From positions 1-16,517 of the forward strand of contig JAMQCK010000756.1 of assembly GCA_024196135.1 (NCBI GenBank): a stretch of 16,517 nucleotides of DNA, read 5' to 3'. Origin of the DNA: Pleurotus ostreatus/Saccharomyces cerevisiae fusant. Taxonomy: Eukaryota > Opisthokonta. The notes beneath the pieces are model-generated. The model searched no databases. It was not told where the DNA came from and saw only the letters and a list, made by a program, of their open reading frames with translations. The position numbers and the translations under genes are program-made. Of the stretch, positions 1 to 7,633 are shown in pieces. Within the stretch, counting starts at the first letter, position 1; each line of letters starts with the position of its first letter.

Positions 1-216
1 TGCGGCGTCGTGCTGCCGCGCGGGGACTCTGCAAGCGGGACGCGACAGAGCGAGGTGGTCGCAGTAGCGAGAATACCCACGTAGCCGTCACTAAGACCAA
101 CTAGCGCAGATTCGAGTCCCGAGTCTTAGCTCGCAGACCCTTTTCCTCACTAACCACGGCCTCAGTCTCGCGTCTTATCCGACGGGCTGAAGGTGAGATG
201 TGAAGTGATATTCCCG

Positions 217-255
217 GGAGTCCCCGCGGGCGTGATCGCGCGCCCGCGTGACTCC
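217..255. repeat. GC-rich interrupted inverted repeat
   Basis: Inner arms CGCGGGCG (225-232) and CGCCCGCG (241-248) are perfect reverse complements around an 8-base loop. Outer arms GGAGT (217-221) and ACTCC (251-255) extend the stem after a small internal loop. A strong hairpin could form in DNA or RNA. The rest of 1-308 shows no gene, tRNA or further repeat that I can support. The structure lies just upstream of the LINE remnant and could be unrelated to it. Confidence 0.6.
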
Positions 256-308
256 GCACGTGCTACAGTACAATGGAAGTAAACAAAATAGGAAATATAA
301 GGCGCCTA

Positions 309-690
309 AGCCTCGCCTCTAACTCGAGAAGTCCGAACCTATACCCCTCCTACAATCGCACGTGAGTGGCGCCGCTGTCGTTTTTGCGAGGACAGCATTG
401 AGGATGGTGTGCATGCGCTGTTCTTATGCAACTCCCGGGCGGACCTAACTAGCCTGCGTATGCGCTTCTGGGAGAACGTCGCCGACGTCGACCCCTCCAT
501 TCGCGGGTGCTCCGAGGATCCCGCCAACTGGATTCACGCCCTCTGCGCGCACCCGACGACTTGCGCTACACTGGGGAAGTTCGCATTTGACGTTTTACAG
601 CTCTTCGGCATGCATCGCGCTTTCTCGCCGCCCACATGCGCATGGGTGGCTGCTTCGGATGGGAAAGGTAACCAGGACGGTGGATTGTGA
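309..690 (+). mobile_element. Truncated LINE-type retrotransposon: C-terminal end of reverse transcriptase ORF
   Basis: The frame is open from just after a TAA near 306 to the TGA at 688-690. It encodes about 126 residues with no start codon for the upstream part, so this is a fragment. The diagnostic segment is REWRRCRFCEDSIEDGVHAL followed by FLC, a C-x2-C-x8-H-x4-C zinc knuckle. This matches the cysteine-rich region that follows the RT/RNase H part of fungal LINE ORF2 proteins, typically written W-R-x-C-R-F-C-x4-ED-x2-HAL-x2-C. After it come an acidic helix-like stretch and KFAFDVLQLF, which resembles the usual ending of these proteins. No RT catalytic YxDD block or endonuclease is present upstream in the window, so only the 3' end survives, as expected for 5'-truncated LINE copies. 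The assignment rests on recalled family motifs and was not searched. Confidence 0.65.
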
Positions 691-846
691 CTCACGGCCT
701 GCGGGAGAGACCAGGAGGCGGCCGAACTCGTGTTGGGTTCGCTACAATGGTGATTCTGTGTGTCGTTCGGCTCCGTAACGCGTACATTAGCACTGTATGC
801 CGTAGTACGGGCACCCCGTATGTTCCTTAAGGGACCGCTCGGGTAA

Positions 847-870
847 TCCAGTCCAGTCCAGTCCAGTCCA
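847..870. repeat. Pentanucleotide tandem repeat (GTCCA)n
   Basis: TCCA at 847-850 is followed by four exact GTCCA units at 851-870. This is a short microsatellite, probably intergenic, lying between the LINE remnant and the end of the zinc-finger-like gene. Confidence 0.9.
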
Positions 871-914
871 TTGCAGCGGAACGACTACACGAGGTTCCAA
901 TCCCAGCGTCTTCG

Positions 915-2487
915 TTACCTTCCTCTCTCCCTCCACCTACGTGAGCCGCGCTCTCGCTCGAACGACGGCCGCGTCTCGACAGGTCTGCCGCAGATGTATA
1001 GTGTATCCATTAGGTTGATTCGCGACGCTCGTGCAACCCACAAAGGGACACTCGACTTCCTCAGCGCAGAAGTGGTCTCTCGCGCGCGTGAGGTGGTGTC
1101 CCTGTTCTTCATCTTCATGCACCCGACCCAAGGACAGATGCGGCGCTCGCGCCCGTTCGTGAAGACACTGTCGAGGAGTTCTCTGATGTGGTCCAGTAGT
1201 TCGTGCTTACGGGACACGACGTCGAAGACTCGGTTGCAGCCGCGGTCAGATCCGTTGCAGCCCTGCATTCTGTAGGGCACCCAGTGGCTCGAGTATATGG
1301 AACTTATATCCTCGAGAGAGCAGCCTAAGGCTTCTGCCCATGCCTCCCAATATTTCCTGGTCTCACGCGCTGGTTGGTAGCGGATGCCTTTCTTCACGAT
1401 CACGGACGGTGTCGGAAGAGGCTCAGAGGCAACCTCTCGAGGCCGAAGTTCCTGGTCATAGCACTGTTTGTGGTTACTGATGATTCAGTCAGATATGAAC
1501 GGATACCATCCTGGTAAAAATCGCTCACTTGTGTGTCGCATCGAGGCGCGAAGGCGGGGCTACAATTGGCGCTCTGCCTGGCCCGCCCAAAGTTGAGGAA
1601 CATGCGACTGCAGGAGAAGTCTGACCGTCACTCGTGACGGAAGTGTTGAGAATGCTTGCCTCAAGCGGTCGTCGTACCGCTTGAGGCATCGCTGCTTCAG
1701 ACATATTTTGGGGCGCGCCAAAGTCCAATGAATTCATTGGCGAGTCATAACGAGTGCCAAACGGAGAGGACGCGGTAGGTACCGAGTGCGAATAAGGCAA
1801 TCGAGACGGGGGCGACTGCGTCGAGAACTCGTTGAACGAAGACTCAGCCTCAAAAGGCATGCTCCGCGTGGTGTGAGCGAAAGGATCCTCGGAGCTGACC
1901 GTCGCGGTGACGTTCGCTGACTGGTCCAACGTGTCGCCGAAGCACGCTCCTGGCTCGGGCCGCCGTGCGAACTCAATAGCTTGTTGCATCGGCCTCCCGG
2001 CGGAGTGTTCCCCGTATCGAGCGGCCTGCTCGTAGTCCACATCCGCGTTCAGGGCCGCGTGCTGCGTGTTCCAGGGTCGGAAAGTAGCCGTGTCAGAGGA
2101 AGGGAGACACGGATCCAGCCTGAAGGGAACGTTGTCGGCGGATGACCATGCGTTCCCGGGAGCGCGCGCGAGGGCTGAGTTATACTGGAGATGTTCCCTT
2201 CGTGTGCTAGTCTCATTAGATTGATCGTGACCGAATGGAAAGATATCGTCGAGCTGGCCAATCGCGCTGATGCGATGGAGTAGAGCGCGCTGTGAATATG
2301 GCTGAGCGAATCCTAGGCGGTGACCGCCTTCGCCGAGCCGTTTGTCTTGAGTCACCGGTGACCGGTCGAAGCCATGACTGTATGGGATGATTGAGAAAAC
2401 GACTCGAAGAAGAGGATGGGTTACCCACCGGAAAGGCCCGAACTCTCGCGCAGGCTGCGACCTAGGCCTATCAGATACGCCGAACAT
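915..2487 (-). CDS. Zinc-finger-like protein, two or three exons, probable frameshift
   Basis: Exon 1 runs from ATG 2487 to 1529. A 52-base intron (1528-1477) has donor GTGAGC, a CTGACTGA branch region and acceptor TCAG, and it joins in phase 2 to exon 2 (1476-915), giving 506 codons. The N-terminal half is Ser/Pro/Gln-rich and disordered-looking (for example SYSHSVPTASSPFG-like runs), as in fungal transcription factors. The C-terminal part carries finger-like elements: C393-x6-C400 then HELLDH, and CPWVGC at 434-439. About 20 bases later the protein-like reading moves to the -1 frame, where a clean C-x4-C-x12-H-x4-C finger lies at 1050-979 and ends at the stop at 937. An indel therefore seems to have split the finger block, so this may be a pseudogene. 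A second in-frame intron of 51 bases (2428-2378: GTGGGT, CTCAAT, TACAG) is likely. The frame stays open without an ATG up to about 2577, so an upstream exon is possible. DNA binding is inferred only. Confidence 0.5.
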
Positions 2488-2699
2488 CGTTTCTTGAGGC
2501 GGCGGACTGAGAACAAAGAGAGCTTCAGCTTCGAAGATGGCCCGTGAATGACTCGGACCACGTACCAGCTAGACGCCATCGCCGATGTAGCTGCTATACC
2601 GAACACCCGAGTCGTTAAACAGGGCAGCTGAAGGAAGTCGTTTGTGGCACGCTTGGAGGTGTTGGTTGTGGTGGGGAACAAAGCCAACTCGAACGCCAG

Positions 2700-3000
2700 A
2701 ATGACATACCGCAGTCGAACCAGCGTGTGAGCTCACGTCAGGAGCACGCGAGTTGGGTGGCCACTGTAACTCGAGAGTCGATACGCAGAACGCGGCGAAG
2801 CTTGACCATGATCACGGGCACGTATACCAAAGACGAGCGCGAAGCTGGAAGGATTATGAGGCTACAGACGATGGACGTACTGGAGTGCTACTCACGCAAG
2901 TCCATCGACCGATGACCCGGCGTCATCGAACAGCATTCGCTTGGAAGTATTACGAGCTCGTCGATGCGTTCCGTCACAGCAAAGATCTACGGATTAGGCT
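2700..3000 (-). other. Candidate spliced coding fragment, gene not resolved
   Basis: A 51-base stretch at 2895-2845 has a textbook donor GTGAGT, a CTCATAA branch-like element and acceptor TTCCAG. Splicing it joins in phase a segment containing RMLFDDAGSSVDGLA to one containing YRLSSYSGHPTRVLL. The downstream segment ends at a second donor-like GTGAGC near 2735. I cannot find a start codon or a complete frame, and I recognise no family. The remainder of 2488-3450 shows no convincing gene on either strand. It could be part of a multi-exon gene continuing toward the zinc-finger-like gene, or a relic. Confidence 0.3.
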
Positions 3001-3452
3001 TGTGCTGGTGTGCAATCGACAGTTCCCGATGCGACTGAGCTCCCTGCACAGGACCGTCAGCTTCCTCTCACTTGAAAAGGCGAGGTTGTGAGCTTGCATC
3101 GTTACCGCCTGATATCATGAGGCCCTCACGAGTGTACTGGTCAAGTAGGGTTATGTCGAGACATTCGACCGAGAAAGATGACGGACGCATGGCTATTCGC
3201 AAGGGACGAGTGTTCAGCAGTGATGATATTGCAAAGCCGAAGTCGGCGATAGGTGTACACGGAGACGTGGGTACGTACAGCGAGCTTGAAGGCGGCGTAC
3301 ACCTGAAGGGCTCACAATGTCCATGCCTTCGCTGCGCTGATCGTGCTGTAAGGACGGGGGTACGGACTACGTGCTTGATGCGCCGCCGATATCGAAGGCG
3401 CCCTCAGTCTTCACGCTGCCCTTCCTCGCTCAAACCTCGTTGATGTCAGCAA

Positions 3453-4019
3453 TCAGATGAGGTCGTGGTCGATCGTGAGCCTTGAGCCGTCCATCGGGAG
3501 AGTCAGTGGGGCGTAGTTCTGAGTCCGTCGGCCAGTCGATGGGGAGCGGTGAACGAGCTTGATGTCGATGATCGAAGGTGAGGGAACGCGTACGCAGGCG
3601 CCTGAAGGAGGGAAGCCCCTAACAATTGTATTGAAGATAAGGCCGTGTCCACGCGAAGGATCGACCTCTGAGCGAGCGTCTGAGTCTCGATACGATGACA
3701 GAACGCGTTGCAAGCGCACCTTTCAACCCCGCAAGATCCCTCGCAATTACCTTGCCATTCTAAATTTCTCCGGTCGGTCCAGCGACGCATTGAGGAAGCC
3801 TTTGGACAAGTCGTCCTGCATACCAAACACTTCTAGGCCGAGTTCTTCGGCGCTCGATCACGGCGAGGATGTCGGGTTCAGTATGCCCGGAGGATGAGCG
3901 AGGTAAGGGATATGCGGATTCTGGTGGTAGCACGTTGGCCACGGTGCAGAACCCCTATGGGCGATATCGAGCTTGAAGCGGAGGGCTTGCAGGTGTTCGG
4001 CGTCCAGGATCGTTTGTCG
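3453..4019 (-). pseudogene. Possible decayed coding segment of unknown family
   Basis: One minus-strand frame reads through protein-like blocks separated by stops: RQTILDAEHLQALRFKLDIA (about 4010-3950), EELGLEVFGMQDDLSKGF (about 3850-3790), and a longer open block of 88 codons ending in PMDGSRLTIDHDLI at 3453. The interrupting codons are TGA, TAA and TGA, which could be C-to-T products of CGA or CAA. The density of stops over the whole stretch is, however, close to chance for this base composition. A similar peptide, GLQVFGVQDRLS, is encoded on the opposite strand at 3984-4019, which argues that at least that motif is real coding. No domain is recognised. Confidence 0.25.
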
Positions 4020-4226
4020 CCCCAAGATCAATCAGCCGGCCCTCAAGTGAAAATGCTGAATTTGGATGGTCCCATTGTTCTCGCCATGCTCTTGTTCCTC
4101 TCGACCTTGTGCAGTCTCCGGGCGTATGTGCATCTCGCTCGCCCTTGTGTAGCTTCAGAAAACTTACCGGATGTCTGGCTACCGCTCATTTTTGTCGACA
4201 CGGCTCTACCCGAACTTGCTGCGCCT

Positions 4227-4815
4227 CTAGTGAGGGAAAAGGGTGAGCGGCAGTTCGCATGTTCCCCCGGACTGTATTGAATAAGTGAATTGGTGATGAG
4301 TCGCGCGCAGAGCTTCCATAAGCTCAGGATTGCTTTCAGCAAGTAGCATGGCCTTGACGTCGGTGAGCGCGTATTTCTTGACTTGGTACTGACGATCCTG
4401 CGAAGACACGCTTCTCCTTTCGATTGATCACAGGATATATCCTCCATCCAGAACCGCTTGGAGACGTAGGTTGACATTGATGGGCAATGATTGCGGCATT
4501 GAGTCTGGGCACCTGAGGCGAAGAGAGGAGGAATAGACCTGCATATCCAGCGCTCAAACCGATACTCGAGGAGTGCCGGTTGATTACCTTTTGCCCAGAA
4601 TATGAGCTGCGTAGAAGTACGTCGATCTTCTAATTGTGGTCATCATCCTCGTTACTAACGTCGTCGTAGGGCATTTGCATATCGTAATCTTGACCGGATA
4701 GATAACCTTGTAGACACGGCAGGCTAAATGTGTCGTGCTTCTCACTTGCTCGAGAGTGAGATACTAGTCTCGCCTTCCGCTTGCCTGCTTGGCGAACGAT
4801 GAGTGCGCCCAGCAT
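4227..4815 (-). pseudogene. Frame-hopping protein-like segments of unknown family
   Basis: Three protein-like blocks lie in series on the minus strand but in different frames. The first is an ORF at 4815-4630 with an acidic end (PYDDVSNEDDDHN) before TAG. The second is a continuation after that TAG containing SGQKVINRHSSSIGLSAGYA. The third is a block with INVNLRLQAVLDGGYIL, one TGA, then DVKAMLLAESNPELMEAL (to about 4290). A 49-base GTAATC...ATGCAG interval could splice the second block to the third in phase 0, but it lacks a good branch site. The acidic and Leu/Glu-rich composition is unlike random GC-rich DNA. There is no start codon, no domain and no recognised relative. It could be a relic or a heavily split gene. 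Confidence 0.25.
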
Positions 4816-4859
4816 CTGAGTGGGTAATGCCGCGCCCGTCTTCGACCTCTCGCATCGGT

Positions 4860-5240
4860 CATGCCAACTTGGTCATGCGAGGTATGAGGTCCTGCTCTGT
4901 TCGACTGTGCCCTAGCTGACTGTTGTGCAGTGGCTTGATGCGAGCCTGAAGCTCGCAGTCATGTCGCCAGTCTCTCAGGTGCGCAGACGTCGTACTGAAT
5001 TGCACTTGCCTCGAAGTCCTCCAGATGGTCCGGCTCAGATTTCGACTCAACACTTGCGTACTCCGTTTGCAATGAAATGAGCAATTCATGTCCTGGATGT
5101 GCATGTCGAAGATCGGGCACCGTACGCAGAATTTCTGCCTGACGTTGCCGGCTGAAGAAGTTGCTGAATTGACCAGCGACCTTGCGAAACGAACGAATCG
5201 CTTTTCGGGTCTATGACGGGAGACCGGGGGAATAATGCTG
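4860..5240 (-). pseudogene. Possible decayed coding segment upstream of F-box copy A
   Basis: On the minus strand a block containing EILRTVPDLRHAHPGHELLI continues to DYDVCAPERLAT-like sequence before a TGA. The neighbouring frame then continues with ARIKPLHNSQLGHSRTEQDL to the stop at 4859. One base of frame change would join the two, so an indel is suggested. A 198-codon minus-strand open frame (4859-5455) runs over this stretch and into the start of F-box copy A, so part of it must be a shadow. No family is recognised, and the protein-like character is a judgement by eye. Confidence 0.22.
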
Positions 5241-5423
5241 CGCCACAAAGCATGTCGTGACCGCCACGCGATGTGCTTCACATGACAAAGCGTTGACGAT
5301 TTGTTGTTGGCCAAACAAGGACATACCCCCGTCCGCATGTTGGTCGTCGGGCCAAGCTTGGACAAAGCTCGATCGTTTTTTGTCGTTCGTCTTTGTACTT
5401 GACTCCCACCGTCATCCGCCGCC

Positions 5424-7227
5424 ATGTCTTCCGACGTCGCAATGTCTACGAGCACCGCCCCGTCCCTCGACGCCGCCTCATCCCCTAGCGCTGCCAGCCG
5501 CGTCTTCGAGCTCTACGACATCGCGTCACTCATCTTCCATACCGCTCGCCGCCAGTTCGGAAATCCGAGTGTCGTCCCCTTCACGATCGCCAACAAAATC
5601 ATCAGCGACATCGCGCTCGACGTCCTATGGGAGCGGCAGACGAGCCTCCTGCCGCTCTTCATGGTTCTCCAACATGGCTTCAAAGCCGAGACAAACACGC
5701 GCCTTGTGCTCAAACCCGCGAAGGACAGACAGAATAATGAGGACATGGAGGAGCCTGAGGTTCATGTGCGTCGCCTGACCCAGCGTGTCTTTGTGGCACT
5801 GACTGACTCCCACGCAGACAATTTTGGAGCTCAAGCGCAAATTCTCGTTCGGACCAAAAGACTGGGCGCGGCTACAGTTCTACGCTCGCCGTATCAAGAT
5901 TATTGAAGACGCAGTGCTTGACCCGGACGAAGACAACACCCTGCACTTCGACATTGATCTCGTCCACGCCATCTTCAAAATCCGTCCGGGCGCCGTGCTC
6001 CTCCCCGACGTCTATCGCCTGGAACTCGGCCCGCGCTCCCAAGAATTGTGCGAGACAATGGACTTCAAGGTCACACAGCGCAGAAGACCACCGCACATGC
6101 CATGTCTCAGCCTGCACGACCTACGCCGCCCGCACACTCTTCTCGGACGCGTTTGTCAACTGGATAAGCTCCGCTCCCTCGGTATCATGCTGGACAACGA
6201 GCTTAGAATGTTCCGCATTTTGCGCAACCTGCCGCACCTCGAAGAACTTCATCTCAAGTTCGAGCCGGAGGACTTTACCCTGGCTAGGAGCAGCGCGGGG
6301 GACTATGAAGACTACAAGATCGAAGGGCTATTTGGACGCGAGCTACGAGCGGATCCTGCGCCAGGATTTCCTGCGCTGACCACGCTGCGCCTCACCGACC
6401 CAGTCCGCCTGCGATGCATAGCCGTTGCTCTCGACAACATCACGACGGACCGGCTGCAGCTCAAGTCGCTGCATATTCGCGGTTGGCAGCATCGCGCCGA
6501 CGACCGGAAGCCAGTGCAGGTGATGCACTCTGCCATCCTCAGGCGCTGCAACCCGAACACGCTGACGCACCTCACGCTCACGACCGAGTTCGATGGTATC
6601 TTCCGGATGCAAGATTACCGCGCGATGTTCAAAGGGCTCGGGGCGCTTCAGAATATCACGCACGCGACTCTCGATATTTGCGGCTTTTGCAGGGATCTCG
6701 GCGCCGTGCTTGACACCCTCACGCAAGCGTGGCCGCAACTCGAGAGCTTGGTTTTCTTTCAGGAAAAGGTTGAACCGCGCAACATGCGTCTGCGTGACTT
6801 GGCATGCTTAACCAACCGATGCCCCAAGCTCTCGTATCTCTCCTTGCAGGTCGATTACACTTCCTTCTCCGATACCATTCCCATCGCCCACTCGGGCCTG
6901 GATCGGAGCCTCGTACTCAATATTGGACTCCAGAGGGACTTGTCGGAGATAGAGACGGAATGCGTGACCTCCGCCGTCAATTTCCTGGCCCGCGTGTTTC
7001 CCTACCCGACACTGAAGTCCATCACATACGACGATCTCGACGAGCACTTAGCCATGGTTTTCCACTCGCGTTATTATAAGGGCACGACGCCGGCGCTGGC
7101 AGAGAAGGACGATCCCTACGGCCAATTTCGCCGCGAGTGGCTGTCTCTCGACGACCTCGGTCGGATTCTTGGCGGCTCGGGAGACTTGGGCATAGAGGAG
7201 AAAATGGCGGCCGTTCGGATTGCTTGA
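5424..7227 (+). CDS. F-box-like/LRR protein, copy A (short form, 583 aa)
   Basis: Exon 1 is 5424-5765 and exon 2 is 5818-7227. The 52-base phase-0 intron has donor GTGCGT, a CTGACTGAC branch and acceptor GCAG, and the spliced product is 583 residues. The F-box-like region (about residues 26-80) includes VFELYDIASLIF and DIALDVLWERQTSLLPLF, the usual agaricomycete pattern. DWARLQFYARRIK follows at 129-141, then leucine-rich units such as LTTLRLTD, LKSLHIRGW and LTHLTL, and a conserved end block around REWLSLDDLGRIL (553 onward). Known role of the class: Skp1 binding through the F-box and substrate choice through LRRs in SCF ubiquitin ligases. The target is unknown. The protein stops soon after the end block and lacks the basic tail of copies B-D. 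ATG 5424 sits in a good context (GCCGCCATG), but Met-7 (5442, MSTST) aligns with the starts of B and C. It is convergent with copy B. Confidence 0.85.
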
Positions 7228-7633
7228 TTACCCAAGTACTCGTACATGACACTATACGATATCTAGATGTTTGGGGCGCATTTTATTGTTGCAGTTTAAT
7301 CGGGGGAGGTTTAAAGGTTGACGTGAACATGAATAGGCGTTGGTTTTCGGTACATCGCACCTGAAGCAGCATTTTATGCGGCGCTTATTTTCTATTACTC
7401 AGCCGAAGAAAGGTCAACTTTGGCGAAATGCCCCTTACCAGTGGCGATTCGGGGCTCACTTTACCACAGTAAGTACCTCATGAGCTGTACAGTAGGATTC
7501 ACGGGTTCGGGTGCATTCGAATTTACGTCGCATACGCATAGTACATACACGAGTACATCAGCACATCTCGAGCTGGATCCCTTCACCTGAGTACATCGTC
7601 AGAGCAGCGCCTGAGGGGACGCCGATCTCTGGT
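7228..7633. other. Intergenic region between convergent copies A and B
   Basis: These 406 bases between two facing stop codons should hold both 3' untranslated regions and poly(A) sites. I see no supported ORF, RNA gene or repeat here. Confidence 0.6.

Noticed and set aside
100..130. tRNA T-arm-like GATTCGAGTCCC
   Set aside because: The flanking bases do not pair into a T stem, and no acceptor, D or anticodon arm can be drawn.
3230..3247. ADFGFA on the minus strand, resembling a protein kinase DFG motif
   Set aside because: No HRD catalytic loop, glycine loop or APE motif occurs at the expected distances in any frame, so it is most likely chance.
3894..4280. 128-codon plus-strand open frame with a hydrophobic segment
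   Set aside because: It overlaps equally protein-like minus-strand sequence, has no recognised domain and no splice context. Only the short GLQVFGVQDRLS match was kept, as a finding.
4859..5455. 198-codon minus-strand open frame over the start of copy A
   Set aside because: It covers the F-box start codon of copy A and mixes basic, random-looking sequence. Only the part below about 5240 looks protein-like, and that is in several frames.
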